Positions 8,049-16,644 of a DNA stretch of 64,000 bases are shown here, one piece after another. The stretch is from Nocardioides cynanchi. Its GTDB lineage: Bacteria > Actinomycetota > Actinomycetes > Propionibacteriales > Nocardioidaceae. The position numbers were made by a program, and so were the translations under genes. The stretch lies in NCBI RefSeq assembly GCF_008761635.1, contig NZ_CP044344.1, positions 1,860,001 to 1,924,000 of the forward strand, read 5' to 3'. The notes beneath the pieces are model-generated. The model was not told where the DNA came from and made no database searches. It worked only from the letters and a program-made list of their open reading frames with translations. How positions within the stretch are numbered: position 1 is the stretch's first letter; the number at the start of each line of letters is the position of its first letter.

Positions 8049-9584
8049 CTATGCGGCGTGCCTGGGCGGAGCGGACCCTTTCTGCCTTGCGCCGATCACT
8101 GCATCGACCAGACCCCAGATCCAACATCCCGCCCAGGGGAACACCGCGAACGCGCCAACCTGGGCCGGGGTCAGCTCGATGATCAGCAAGCTAGCGAGCC
8201 AGCCGACGAAGATCAGGGCGCCCACTGGCCGTCGGTTCAGCGTCGAACCGAGCCCGGCGACGAAGAAGGACGCGAGAAACGCCAGCCCTGGACCGACTCG
8301 TCGCTGGCTGCCGCTGTGCGGCCCAATGGTGGTCGCGAAACGCCGTCTGCCACCCACCGGGGTCGATGCCGGGGTTGGAGACGCCGGGGTGGGTTGCGGG
8401 ACTGGTGGCCGGAGGTAGGCAGGTTCTGGATCACCTGGATCCAGTACGGGCTTGGCCCATGGCGCCTCAAGAGGTGGCTGGGTGCCGCGACCCGACTCGA
8501 GTCCAATGGGGTGCGAGGTCTCCGGGGACCGGGTTCGGACCACTACCTCACGGGTTCGGCCCGTGCGATGCAAGCCGACTTTCTGGGCGGTGAGCCAGGC
8601 CTCCATGCGGGCTCCGTCTGCGTCTGCAAGGGTGGTGTCTGGGTTGATGCGGGTGCAGTCGACGTCGAAGATGACGTCGCTGGAGGCGCCGGGGCCGCCG
8701 CGCCCGACCACCCGGATCGACTGGAGCGATGTGGCTACTGCCCAGGCCTCCCGCAGGGTGGCGAGCAGGTGGATGGCCAGCAGTTGGGCGTAGACCTGGT
8801 TCAGCTCGGTCTTGGTCCAGGCCTTCGTGGACAACTGGCCGCTGGGAGTGATGTTGGCTTTGCGCTCCGGCAGCACCGACATTGAAGGCAGATGCAGATC
8901 CAGACGGGCCGTGCTGCCCTTCGCCTCGACGACGTCGACCGCCGCCGGGTTGTCGGAGAAGGCTGTGACCAGGACGCTGGTCAGGACCGCGGACTGGCCG
9001 GCCTGTAGTTGTCGCCACCACATGTCTGCAACAGTTTGCTGCCTCGTGGCAGCCCGCTGAGCCCACTGGTCGTGAGCTTCCGCATAGGCGGTAACCGACT
9101 CGTGTATCAGGTGTCGAAGCGCCGCTCGACGCGAGCGGTCCCAGATGCTCACCTCCCTGCGGCGGGCCCGCCACTCCAGCCGCGCCATAGCGTTGGTGTC
9201 GACCCGGCCTGGGGCGGGAACCCTGGGAGGCGGGAGGGGGTGGAACTTCTCACGCCCGACCAGCATCAGCTGCTCGAGTGCGTTGTGGGCGGCGGCCCCT
9301 TCGGCGTAGCGGCGTTCAGTGGCGGTGCGGCCGGTGCTGACGCGGTGAGCCGTCGTTGAGCTCCTGCTGCGGCTGCCGCGATTGGGGTACAGGGCTGCAC
9401 CGATGAGCGCGTTCTCAGCGGCGCCAATGGGATTGGTTACCGTGTACAGGGCGCGACTGGCCTGTTTGATCGGACGAGGTGTAACCGCGTTCTTGGCTGT
9501 CCGCACGGGATGCATCGCCTTGCGCACCGTGCGCGGTGTCGCCTTACGCACCGACTTGCGCACCATCCGACGTGCGAAGCCCAT
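8049..9584 (-). CDS. Unknown protein with C-terminal TM2-like membrane domain
   Basis: A 511-residue protein not recognised as a whole. The first 60 residues are very basic (MGFARRMVRKSVRKATPRTV). The middle (about 120-370) looks globular and contains RVDTNAMARLEWRARRREV and a DVIFDVDCTRINPDTTLADA segment. A proline-rich linker around 390-425 leads to a C-terminal region with hydrophobic stretches (LAFLASFFVAGLGSTLNRRP, GALIFVGWLASLLIIELTP, WIWGLVDAVIGARQ) resembling TM2-type helical hairpins. GGGGG lies about ten bases before the ATG. Solitary in a gene-poor stretch. Confidence 0.6.
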   Translation of the reverse strand: MGFARRMVRKSVRKATPRTVRKAMHPVRTAKNAVTPRPIKQASRALYTVTNPIGAAENALIGAALYPNRGSRSRSSTTAHRVSTGRTATERRYAEGAAAHNALEQLMLVGREKFHPLPPPRVPAPGRVDTNAMARLEWRARRREVSIWDRSRRAALRHLIHESVTAYAEAHDQWAQRAATRQQTVADMWWRQLQAGQSAVLTSVLVTAFSDNPAAVDVVEAKGSTARLDLHLPSMSVLPERKANITPSGQLSTKAWTKTELNQVYAQLLAIHLLATLREAWAVATSLQSIRVVGRGGPGASSDVIFDVDCTRINPDTTLADADGARMEAWLTAQKVGLHRTGRTREVVVRTRSPETSHPIGLESGRGTQPPLEAPWAKPVLDPGDPEPAYLRPPVPQPTPASPTPASTPVGGRRRFATTIGPHSGSQRRVGPGLAFLASFFVAGLGSTLNRRPVGALIFVGWLASLLIIELTPAQVGAFAVFPWAGCWIWGLVDAVIGARQKGSAPPRHAA

Positions 9585-9927
9585 CGCAACCCCCGAAACG
9601 TGTAAGACAGTGAACAGACCCCCTGCGGGACGATTACATCCCGATTCGAGCTAAGAGGCGCCGCAATCAGAACATTCGCAACGGAGTTCCCTCCAGAGTC
9701 GACCCGTGCTCGCCATCCTGTGCGGGTGATCCTCGACGGAGGCGCGGCCGCCGTGGAACCTTCCGCGGTCCCGGGGTGAAGTCGGACGAACGTCCCTTCC
9801 CTATTTGGACGAAGTTGCCCGTGGCCCGCGATCAGGAGGGATCGACGAAGCCTCCAGACGGGTTCTTGCCTGAGTTCGCTCCAGTGTCCACAGGCTCCAT
9901 GTCATGGATGGGAGACGGTCATCCGGG
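9585..9927. other. Intergenic, no gene seen
   Basis: About 340 bases between two leftward genes. Nothing recognisable. Confidence 0.45.
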
Positions 9928-11439
9928 TCAACGCATGAGCTTGCGGATGACGACGTAGGAGATGGCAGCCGAGACCACCATGAGCACGACCATGATCACG
10001 AAACCGGCCCAGGTACCGCCCTCGGGCAGGGCAGTGTTGGCCCCGAACAGCCCGGCGACGAAGGTGGGCACGAGGACCAGACCCGTGACCTTCCCGAGGT
10101 AGCCCTGCAGCCTCTCCGAGGACTCCTGCTGCCGGGCCTGGCTCTGGAGCATCAGTAGATCCATATCAGCTCGGATCTCTTCAGAGAGTTGCGCGAGCTT
10201 CGCGGTCGCCGCATCAACGGAGGAAGTCAAGGCAGCTGACTCATCGGTATGCACGGTCTTGGTGGGATCGCCCTTGCGTGCGCCCTCGTGCTCAGCGAAC
10301 CAGGTGTCGTTGGGCATCTCCTCGCCGGCGAGTTTGAAGGCGTTGACGCTGCGCGAGAACTCCCCGACGAGGGACAAGAAGTTGCTGATTTCGACGGCAG
10401 CAGCCTTTAGCGTCTTGCGCTCTCCAGGGCGGCTCTGGCTTGCGTGGCCGCCTTGATCTCCGAGGGTTTTGTAGAACTCCACCTCCCACGACGAGACCCA
10501 CCTCTGGAACATTCGCAGCGAGGCCCCGTAGGTGGCGACCAGTGACCTCGCCAGGTAGGCCCCCAGGTCTCCGGCACCGTTGGGCTCCCCCGATCCGCTG
10601 CGCACCTTAGTGTCCTGGGTCCATCGGTACGACACGTAGCTCATGAACGGCTCCTGCAGCAGAGGTAGTCCGTCATGGACCTCACCGCGCCCGACGAGGG
10701 TCCTGCTGCGGTGCCAGCAGGTGATCAGCCATCCCGGACCGATGACCATCTCCACCATCTGCACGATGAGCTGCTCGTCGATCTCGTCGAAATCGTCGTC
10801 GTCGTCGGGGACCTCGCGTGCGATCAGGGCCGGGATCGAGATTGTGCGTACCCCCGTGCGCTCGTCCCCGTAGGTCTCGGTCTTCGGCTGAACGTCGGGG
10901 GTGAGGAGATCTCTGACCATGATCTTGTTCAGCCCAGGGCACCAAGTCTTCAACCGCGCGGTGAGCTCGTGCACGTCGTCGTCCGATGGCTCGGTTCCGC
11001 GTGGATCTACGTCGAACCACCGCACAACGCCCGAGGGGACGGTGGATGGCTTGTCGGGTTCACGAAGGGGTTCGAACTTCGCAGCAACACCAGGACTCCA
11101 CAGGCTCACGCGGACGCCGAGATCGCCAACCCGATGGTCGGCTTGCTCTCCGTCTGGGTCGAGGCGGAGGTCGAGTACGTCGCGACGGGAAATCTCCGGA
11201 CGGGGCAAACCCAGTACGACGCCTCGAGCAGACAGCGCCCGCTTCATGTCTCCGATGTCGCAGTGGACGCCTTGAGTACGGAACGCATGCAGGAGGGACG
11301 AGACCTTGGCGTGGCGGCTCGTGCCCGGGTATACACGCAACTCGTCGGCTATGCGGTGCGCGACCTGATCACGCCACTCATCAGCGTGGGTTCCGGTTGA
11401 GCTCGACTCGTCGACCGTCGTACCGCCACCTTGCGCCAT
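9928..11439 (-). CDS. CorA-like divalent-cation transporter family protein with altered signature
   Basis: About 503 residues from ATG 11439, which has GGAGGAGTCA directly upstream. The long N-terminal part is cytoplasmic and acidic in places (VPDDDDDFDEIDEQLIVQMV). A coiled-coil region precedes two C-terminal helices: VTGLVLVPTFVAGLFGANT and AGFVIMVVLMVVSAAISYVV, then RKLMR. This layout is that of CorA/ZntB pentameric channels, but the diagnostic GMN tripeptide is replaced by GAN (FGANT). That may change or abolish ion selectivity. Overlaps the small membrane gene upstream by 59 bases. Confidence 0.65.
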   Translation of the reverse strand: MAQGGGTTVDESSSTGTHADEWRDQVAHRIADELRVYPGTSRHAKVSSLLHAFRTQGVHCDIGDMKRALSARGVVLGLPRPEISRRDVLDLRLDPDGEQADHRVGDLGVRVSLWSPGVAAKFEPLREPDKPSTVPSGVVRWFDVDPRGTEPSDDDVHELTARLKTWCPGLNKIMVRDLLTPDVQPKTETYGDERTGVRTISIPALIAREVPDDDDDFDEIDEQLIVQMVEMVIGPGWLITCWHRSRTLVGRGEVHDGLPLLQEPFMSYVSYRWTQDTKVRSGSGEPNGAGDLGAYLARSLVATYGASLRMFQRWVSSWEVEFYKTLGDQGGHASQSRPGERKTLKAAAVEISNFLSLVGEFSRSVNAFKLAGEEMPNDTWFAEHEGARKGDPTKTVHTDESAALTSSVDAATAKLAQLSEEIRADMDLLMLQSQARQQESSERLQGYLGKVTGLVLVPTFVAGLFGANTALPEGGTWAGFVIMVVLMVVSAAISYVVIRKLMR

Positions 11440-11629
11440 TGACTCCTCCAGCCATCCCCGCGTTGGTCTGCGGACCAAACAAATCAGCGCTCATCGCCGT
11501 CGTGTCCTGCTGGCCGACATCGAGACCGATCGCCTGGATCCCCACGCTGATCACGATGAAGGTGCTCCGCACCATCGCAATGATGTAGAGCGGGATGACC
11601 ATGAACAGCAGCGAGAACACAGCGCCCAC
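11381..11629 (-). CDS. Small membrane protein overlapping the CorA-like gene
   Basis: Eighty-two residues starting at a GTG with GGGGGGATCGCG upstream. The first 35 residues form one or two hydrophobic segments (VFSLLFMVIPLYIIAMV, FIVISVGIQAIGL) and the rest is polar. Its end overlaps the start of the CorA-like gene, whose ribosome site lies within it, suggesting translational coupling. No family recognised; the call rests on hydrophobicity and context. Confidence 0.4.
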   Translation of the reverse strand: MGAVFSLLFMVIPLYIIAMVRSTFIVISVGIQAIGLDVGQQDTTAMSADLFGPQTNAGMAGGVNGARWRYDGRRVELNRNPR

Positions 11630-12457
11630 CGCGATCCCCCCAACGCTCCGACCAGCGGCTTATCTGTGTCACCTCGGATGAGTCCGCCGCAAACGCACCG
11701 TAAGCCCAAACCGCCGCTCTTGAAAGAGACTGTCGGAACTGCTTTACGTCTCGGGTCAAGGGCTTGTCGCGGCGGCCCGGGTGCTGGGCTCGGGTCAGGC
11801 TGAGTTGGCCTGCGCACACCAGGTCGTGCAGACCAACTGCCCCCGACCCGCTGGCGGCGCTGGCCGCACCAACTGAACCGATCCGGCTCCTCGATGCGAA
11901 CTGGAGACTTCGACTACCCCGGACTCGGCCCCGATGCAGATCCAGGCAAGAGCAATCTGGGCTACGGATTGACTCGCCATTTCCACGGTGGCCGAGCGGT
12001 GGATCGCGGGTTTTGCCGATATGGCGCCGCTCGCCACAGGACACGAGTGGCGTGTTGGGGAGGGCACCGGGCTACGACTCTGACCAGAGCGAGACCTCGC
12101 GCCACCGGCACAGGCCCTGCGGGCAAGCCGCTGCTGGCCCTGTCAGCAACCATCCTGAACGACGCTTTCGCCGATCTCCTGACACGGAGGCGACCCTGCA
12201 GCGGACGTCTGGCTCCTCGCGCGTGCGCGCGAGGGGGTGGGACCACCCGGGGGTAAAAGCCCGTACCCGGGGAGCCCCAGAAAGCCGCCTCGTCGATCTT
12301 CTCCCCCACGATCGTGGTGGCGCCGATGACGGTGACCCCGGATGCCGCCGGCTCGGGCGAGTACAGCTGGTATACCGAGGCGAGGAGCGTCGCGGCGTCA
12401 CCCGCTGTCCGCACGACCGCTGGCCTCGACGGGCGCGAGCGCACATCGCGCGCGACG
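11630..12457. other. Gene-poor stretch, possible decayed coding on the minus strand
   Basis: No complete gene with a ribosome site was found. On the minus strand, about 12250-12430, a stretch reads [19 protein letters not shown] then [20 protein letters not shown], which looks more protein-like than its surroundings, but it has no clear start and continues into low-complexity sequence. It may be a fragment of a lost gene. Confidence 0.3.
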
Positions 12458-12503
12458 TCAAGGTTTCCTTTACAGACTTTCTCTGTCAAGGTAACCTTGA
12501 CAG
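12458..12503 (+). promoter_or_regulatory. Leaderless promoter with palindromic operator for the toxin gene
   Basis: A -35 box TTTACA (12469-12474) and -10 box TAACCT (12492-12497) are exactly 17 bases apart, and the GTG start at 12505 lies 7 bases after the -10, so the transcript is probably leaderless. CTGTCAAGGT (12483-12492) and ACCTTGACAG (12494-12503) form a perfect 21-bp palindrome over the -10 box. A degenerate second copy (12458-12475) covers the -35. This fits autorepression by the toxin-antitoxin complex. Confidence 0.7.
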
Positions 12504-12504
12504 A

Positions 12505-12741
12505 GTGGAGATCCGGGACTCGGCCCATCGCCACGATGTCACCAACCAGGACATCCTCCACGCGTGGGAGAACGCCTTGCGGTACATCGAGTACGAGTAT
12601 GAGGGAGAGGATCGGCTGTTGGTCATAGGACCCGACACGCACGGAAACATCCTTGAACTCGTGGCCGTCCCCGTTGCGGAGCCGGCACGGATCATCCACG
12701 CCGACCAACTTCGTCCGAAGTTCTACGACTACCTGCGATAA
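12505..12741 (+). CDS. Putative toxin of a type II toxin-antitoxin pair
   Basis: Seventy-eight residues, [20 protein letters not shown] onward, with [20 protein letters not shown] and ending [11 protein letters not shown] His-rich start followed by a strand-turn-strand core ([18 protein letters not shown]) resembles small BrnT/RelE-like ribonuclease toxins of actinobacteria, though the exact family is uncertain. GTG 12505 is used because the promoter places transcription start there. Eighteen bases separate it from the antitoxin-like gene. Confidence 0.65.
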   Translation: MEIRDSAHRHDVTNQDILHAWENALRYIEYEYEGEDRLLVIGPDTHGNILELVAVPVAEPARIIHADQLRPKFYDYLR

Positions 12742-12759
12742 CTACGAAGAGGTGATGAC

Positions 12760-12999
12760 ATGAAGCTGAGAAACCGCAAGGACACGACCGGACTCGATGT
12801 CCTCGATCCTCGCAAGACAGAGGCTCGCGATGCCCAGCACTTCCGGCGCATCATCGAGGCACGCAAGGGCGTAGACGCCGCGGAGGTCGAACTACGGGCA
12901 GCCGTCAAGGCCGCGCGCGACGCGGGAGACTCCTGGGCGGTCATCGGTGCCGCGCTGGACACGACTCGGCAGGCCGCCTTCCAGCGCTTTGGGGAGTAA
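12760..12999 (+). CDS. Putative antitoxin with C-terminal helix-turn-helix
   Basis: Seventy-nine residues; AGAGGTGATGAC lies before the ATG. The middle is helical ([20 protein letters not shown]) and the end [20 protein letters not shown] matches the short helix-turn-helix found in small actinobacterial antitoxin-like proteins. It follows the toxin-like gene in the same operon. The helix-turn-helix would be the part that binds the palindrome upstream of the toxin. Confidence 0.65.
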   Translation: MKLRNRKDTTGLDVLDPRKTEARDAQHFRRIIEARKGVDAAEVELRAAVKAARDAGDSWAVIGAALDTTRQAAFQRFGE

Positions 13000-13018
13000 C
13001 GGGCGTTAGGCTTCCGCG

Positions 13019-13291
13019 ATGCCTAGCTATCGCGCGAGGATTCAGCCAGGGCAGCCACGAGTCTTGGCGGCCCTGCGCGCATCGCTAGCTGAGGAGGGGT
13101 CCGCGGTCATACAAGCGCCGCGGCTCGAGGAGCAGCGCGACGCGGCATCTGTGGCGGCATTGGCGGCAAGCGCCATGACACTGGTGATCCAGGCATCTGA
13201 CTCGGCATCAGTCAGGCGCGCCATCAGGAAAGTTAAGACGCGGCTGCCCGGCGGTGGAATTGACGCCTCAATCGACGATGTCGACGCGTGA
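13019..13291 (+). CDS. Small unknown protein downstream of the toxin-antitoxin pair
   Basis: Ninety residues, not recognised. The sequence suggests a compact alpha/beta domain: VLAALRASLAEEGSAVIQAP, VAALAASAMTLVIQASDS, then VRRAIRKVKTRLPGGGIDAS. The ribosome site is weak (TTAGG about ten bases before the ATG). It may be a third gene of the same operon; reading-frame integrity and position are the only support. Confidence 0.4.
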   Translation: MPSYRARIQPGQPRVLAALRASLAEEGSAVIQAPRLEEQRDAASVAALAASAMTLVIQASDSASVRRAIRKVKTRLPGGGIDASIDDVDA

Positions 13292-13349
13292 CGATGCCCG
13301 CCACCACGTGCCCGATCGGCTCAGGACGTAAACATACCCGAGGCGTGAG

Positions 13350-13388
13350 AGTGCCCTGCCGCATACACCCGGAGGGCGGCAGGGCACT
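13350..13388. terminator. Terminator-like hairpin
   Basis: AGTGCCCTGCCGC and GCGGCAGGGCACT pair over 13 bases around a 13-nt loop, about 60 bases after the last gene of the toxin-antitoxin operon. Confidence 0.6.
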
Positions 13389-13475
13389 GGGAGCTGCGGC
13401 GTCCAGTTCCAAAACTCAGTTCCCGGAGGAACCAACCACTACGGTCGTACCCGACAGCAGGTCTCACAAACGTGA

Positions 13476-13513
13476 CGATGCCCGCCGGAGACTCGGGTAA
13501 CCAGCGGGCATCG
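13476..13513. repeat. Dispersed hairpin repeat, copy 1
   Basis: CGATGCCCGC and GCGGGCATCG pair around an 18-nt loop containing GAGACTCGGGT. The same arms recur at 43659-43696 and 44064-44099, with related versions at 19161-19196 and degenerate ones near 13957 and 42893. Confidence 0.6.
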
Positions 13514-13517
13514 CTGC

Positions 13518-13555
13518 GCCATGTTCCCAGAGACGGCGCGCTCTCTTACCGTGGC
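13518..13555 (+). repeat. Short dispersed repeat next to a hairpin, copy 1
   Basis: The block TGTTCCCAGAGA followed by GGCGCGCTCTCTT and CCG recurs at 17094-17130 with one indel and three substitutions. Both copies lie just after a strong hairpin, so hairpin and block may move or act as one unit. Confidence 0.5.
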
Positions 13556-13674
13556 GCCTACGGCAAGTCTAGGCAGTCGGATGCACCCGCACCAGAGCTC
13601 CGGGAGCCGTTTCGCTGGTGCATCATCTCGCGGCGCGACGAGTACTCATTGCCAAGTGCCGTAGCCGGCCGGGC

Positions 13675-13711
13675 GCGCCCCGCCGGCTACGGGGATAGGC
13701 CGGCGGGGCGC
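13675..13711. terminator. Strong hairpin in gene-free stretch
   Basis: GCGCCCCGCCGGC and GCCGGCGGGGCGC pair over 13 bases with an 11-nt loop. No gene ends nearby, so its role is unclear. Confidence 0.5.
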
Positions 13712-13818
13712 TGATCTTCCGGTGGCGACAGGAGAACGCCCGAAAGGTGCTCCCAACCTACGAGTGCAGCGGCCCCAGCCGTCCAGGACCCGTGCTGGCC
13801 AGGGGGAGCACTCGATAC

Positions 13819-13860
13819 GTGTGCTCCGCGCGGGACTGGACGACTGCGCGCGGAGCACAC
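13819..13860. terminator. Strong hairpin in gene-free stretch
   Basis: GTGTGCTCCGCGCG and CGCGCGGAGCACAC pair over 14 bases with a 14-nt loop. With the neighbours at 13476 and 13675 it makes a run of hairpins with no protein gene between 13292 and 14493. Confidence 0.5.
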
Positions 13861-14175
13861 AATGACCGGGTCCCCCTGTTTAGCGCGCTACCCCCGGTCA
13901 CACGGGCCGCACACTAGGCCTCGCCGCCACCGGGCTCCAGACCCGCATGGGCCAGGGGTATGACGATGGCCGCCGGAGTCTCGGGTCTCCGGGCGCAGAT
14001 GGCAACGACCCGACAGTTGCCGGTAGCCTCGGCGGTAAGGTTCTTGACTGCGCCTGCAGAGCGGTCAGGGCCGAGGCCCCCGGTTTCGGGAAGTGGGCCC
14101 GGGGGCCGCCCCTTGCCACAGGCGAATAGGTCGCAGCGTTTCGTGTCCCGCTAAGGATGGGTGAGGGCCGAGTCA

Positions 14176-14334
14176 GCGCGCCGCGCAGACCGAAGGTCCG
14201 AATCCGGGCCGCGGAGCGCACCACGCGCACCCGGAACCCGCTTCGTGCCACGATCTGGGGCGCGTCTCCGACGTGGCTCGAGGACGCGGGGGAGACCTCG
14301 GACGGTACGCCCGCCACTCAGTTTTGGGAAGGGC
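14176..14334. repeat. Conserved ~160-nt element, copy A (possibly a structured RNA)
   Basis: Closely matches 43482-43642. Shared blocks include GAATCCGGGCCGCGG, ACGTGGCTCGAG, GAGACCTCGGACG, TACGCCCGCCAC and TTTTGGGAAGGG. Differences between the copies include an indel and do not follow a three-base rhythm in any frame, so conservation at the nucleotide level is more likely than a shared protein. Confidence 0.55.
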
Positions 14335-14493
14335 TTGCCGACGCAAGGAACGTCCCGCTGCGCCGAGTCGCACCCGGGTCGCGGGAAACGCCCACCGCCG
14401 GGGCATGGGGCACCCGGAGGTTCCTTCAAACTAGCGGTGCAGCCCGTCAGCGAGAATCACCTCTTTGGGCCATGTAGGAAACGGCCTCGCGAC

Positions 14494-14982
14494 TCACCGC
14501 CCCGCCCGGTTGGGTTCCAAATCCTGGGTCTTGTACCCATGGCGGATGGTGATGACCGGGATCTTGAAGTGCGCCAGACGGTGTGCGAGATCCTGGTGCA
14601 GCCAGGAGGAGAGGTGGTGGGGAGGGACGTCGAGGATGATCTCGTCGACCGGCTCGCTGAACAGCGCCTCCTCGATGGCGTCCATCGGGTCGTGGCGCAC
14701 CGATACCGACGCGATCACCGGCGCGCCAGCCGCGAGCTCGAGTTGGGGCAGCGCGGAGCGGAGGGTGACCTCTGCCTCAGCGGCCCTGTCGTGACGCTCC
14801 GGCTGGAGCGGGTGGAGTTCGGCTCGGGCCGGGTTGAGCACGATCAGCCGGAACTTGGCATCCCCGGTCTCGGCGCGGTGCCGGATGGCGTCGCGCAAAG
14901 ACTTGGTGGGCTCAACGGCATCGGTAACGACCAGCACCCGGTGAGCGCTGGGCGTAGGCGACGTAGTAGACGATTCAGGCAT
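14494..14982 (-). CDS. Universal-stress-protein-like protein
   Basis: A 162-residue protein with an alternating beta/alpha Rossmann-like pattern: RVLVVTDAVEPTKSLRDAIR near the start, FRLIVLNPARAELHP, DPMDAIEEALFSEPVDEIIL and a final FKIPVITIRHGYKTQ. This resembles stand-alone UspA-like domains, but the ATP-binding GxxGxxxxGS loop is absent, so nucleotide binding is doubtful. The start at 14982 lies 10 bases from the end of the broken membrane gene upstream, so the two were probably co-transcribed. Confidence 0.6.
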   Translation of the reverse strand: MPESSTTSPTPSAHRVLVVTDAVEPTKSLRDAIRHRAETGDAKFRLIVLNPARAELHPLQPERHDRAAEAEVTLRSALPQLELAAGAPVIASVSVRHDPMDAIEEALFSEPVDEIILDVPPHHLSSWLHQDLAHRLAHFKIPVITIRHGYKTQDLEPNRAGR

Positions 14983-14992
14983 CGGTGTCTCC

Positions 14993-15825
14993 TCAGACTT
15001 CTTCGGCGACGCGAGCGCGCTGTTGACGCTGGTCCCGGGCTTCGGTGCGGTCCTTGTCGGTCACGGTCAGGTAGATCACCACGGCTAGAATCGTGCCCAG
15101 GAAGAGGACGCTGGTGCCCAGCGTCCCCAGGGCGAGACCGCCGTCGGCCTTCGGCGAGGCCAGGTAGTCCCCGATGTTCGCGCCGAGCGGGCGGGTCAGG
15201 ATGTAGGCCAGCCAGAAGCACAGAACCGGCCCTGCGCCGAGCTTCCACGCGACCAGGACCGCCAGGATCAGGCTCAGCGGGAGCAGCACGGACTTGCCCG
15301 GCGACCAGCCGGTCAGCTCCAGCGTCCAGTCGCCGGCCGCGGTGCCCAGGGCGAAGGTGACCAGGACCGTCAACCAGTACCACGCCTCACGCGGGGTGGT
15401 GACGATGGTGTGGATCGACAAGGTGTGCTCGCGGGCGTACCAGATCGAGAAGACCGCGGCGAGGAGCACGGCGAATACTGTGGTGCTGATCCACAGCGGC
15501 ACGCCCTGGCCGTCGGTGAGGTTGTCGGTCAGCAGGGTCCCCACGACGCTGATCAGGACAACGCTGAGCCAGTACACGCTGGGCACGTAACGACGCAGCC
15601 CGAACTGCGCAACCAGCGCGGCGATCAAGGCCGCGGAGAACACCAACGTCGTGTTGGTCAGCCCAAAGCCAAGGGTCTCGTTGATCCAAGGGTCTCGTTG
15701 ATGTAGTCGGCGAAGCTCTCACCCACCGTCGTGCACAAGATCTTGATGATCCAGAAGTAGACGGTGACCTCGGGCACCTTGTTCAGCATCCGCCGTCCGG
15801 TCGTCACTACGGGAACTGTGGTCAT
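14993..15825 (-). pseudogene. COG4705-like multi-spanning membrane protein, frameshifted by a 17-bp tandem duplication
   Basis: The N-terminal frame from ATG 15825 (MTTVPVVTTGRRMLNKVPEV, then TVYFWIIKILCTTVGESFAD) runs into a stop after two copies of the 17-mer CCAAGGGTCTCGTTGAT (plus strand, 15669-15685 and 15686-15702). Removing one copy restores YINETLGFGLTNTTLVFSAA and joins it to the downstream frame, which has several more membrane helices (VYWLSVVLISVVGTLLTDNL, FWLAYILTRPLGANIGDYLA). The restored product of about 270 residues resembles bacterial membrane proteins of the COG4705 type, function unknown. Probably inactive unless the duplication slips back. Confidence 0.75.
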
Positions 15826-15983
15826 GACGTCCAGCCTGAGGGGTCGGATCTGCTGCGGACCTGACTACCGGACGGCACATGGCGAGACCGGACCACAATC
15901 GGGTGCCCGCGGAAGAGCGCCAGCCACCAGGTCCGGTTGACGGGACCTCGACGTCCGATCGGCCTTCTGGAGGGTTACTCCGA

Positions 15984-16229
15984 TCACTCGGATGGCCAAC
16001 CGGCTGCCTCGTTGCATTGAGGACACCTGCTGCCGTGTGGGAAACGTTCGAAGGGATAACGGCTTCGTCCAAACTCCTGAAGCTCGAGGACGCTGATCCC
16101 GCACAGCGTGAAGTTGGAGGCGTCGGCGGCGTGGATCTTCCCGCGGGGGGTTCTCACCTTGCGGGTCCCCCGCCTAGATCGAGAGCGTTTCGTCTTCTCG
16201 CCGTCGGCGAAGGTCCGAAACACAGGCAC
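15984..16229 (-). CDS. Small CxxC zinc-ribbon-like protein, member 1
   Basis: About 81 residues from GTG 16229. The N-terminus is basic; the core reads KIHAADASNFTLCGISVLEL and ends RCPQCNEAAGWPSE. A His, one Cys and a final CPxC could bind one zinc ion. A second gene with the same plan (HA..., TVCGF, RCPLC) lies at 17449. The start is uncertain; other GTG codons lie at 16223 and 16157. No function can be given. Confidence 0.5.
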   Translation of the reverse strand: MPVFRTFADGEKTKRSRSRRGTRKVRTPRGKIHAADASNFTLCGISVLELQEFGRSRYPFERFPHGSRCPQCNEAAGWPSE

Positions 16230-16410
16230 TCCCCAATCGTTGCTCGCGTGCCGCGGTCGTGAAAGCGCTTTGCCGGACACAGGGCCGTGTCTCGACGAGG
16301 CGCACACCGCGACGGCCCAGGCCGCGATGTGAGGCTTTCCGAGTGCCCGCACCAGAGGTACCCGATCGCGAGCAGAGGCAAACCTGAGAGCCCCTGGGGT
16401 GAGCAGCGCG

Positions 16411-16644
16411 CTAGTGGAGGTCGATGTCGAGAGGTTGGCCGCGATTGAGGGTGTCGAGGGCGTTCCGACACCAGTCGTGTGGGCAGTTGATGCCATGGTG
16501 CGCGAGCGCGGCACGGAGAACCTCGGCCGCCTCGTCGAGGGACCGGCCCTGAGTCTCGTCGTGGATGCGGCGGACCGTTTCCTCGACCTTCCCACCGATG
16601 TCGTTGAACATGTTGGCGAGGGCGCCGCTGTCGATGCTGGGCAT
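16411..16644 (-). CDS. Small unknown helical protein
   Basis: Seventy-seven residues from ATG 16644 (MPSIDSGALANMFNDIGGKV). Helical, with VEETVRRIHDETQGRSLDEA and VLRAALAHHGINCPHDWCRN. Two cysteines near histidines (INCPHDWC) could bind metal. The ribosome site is weak (GGAACGGA). The frame is open further upstream, but that part is low complexity. Function unknown. Confidence 0.45.
   Translation of the reverse strand: MPSIDSGALANMFNDIGGKVEETVRRIHDETQGRSLDEAAEVLRAALAHHGINCPHDWCRNALDTLNRGQPLDIDLH

Noticed and set aside
11764..12741. 325-codon frame ending in the toxin-like protein
   Set aside because: Only the last 78 codons are protein-like; the promoter and palindrome at 12458-12503 show that the gene begins at 12505.
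13292..14493. CRISPR-like array suggested by repeated GC-rich palindromes
   Set aside because: The palindromes differ in sequence and spacing, there are no regular spacers and no cas genes.
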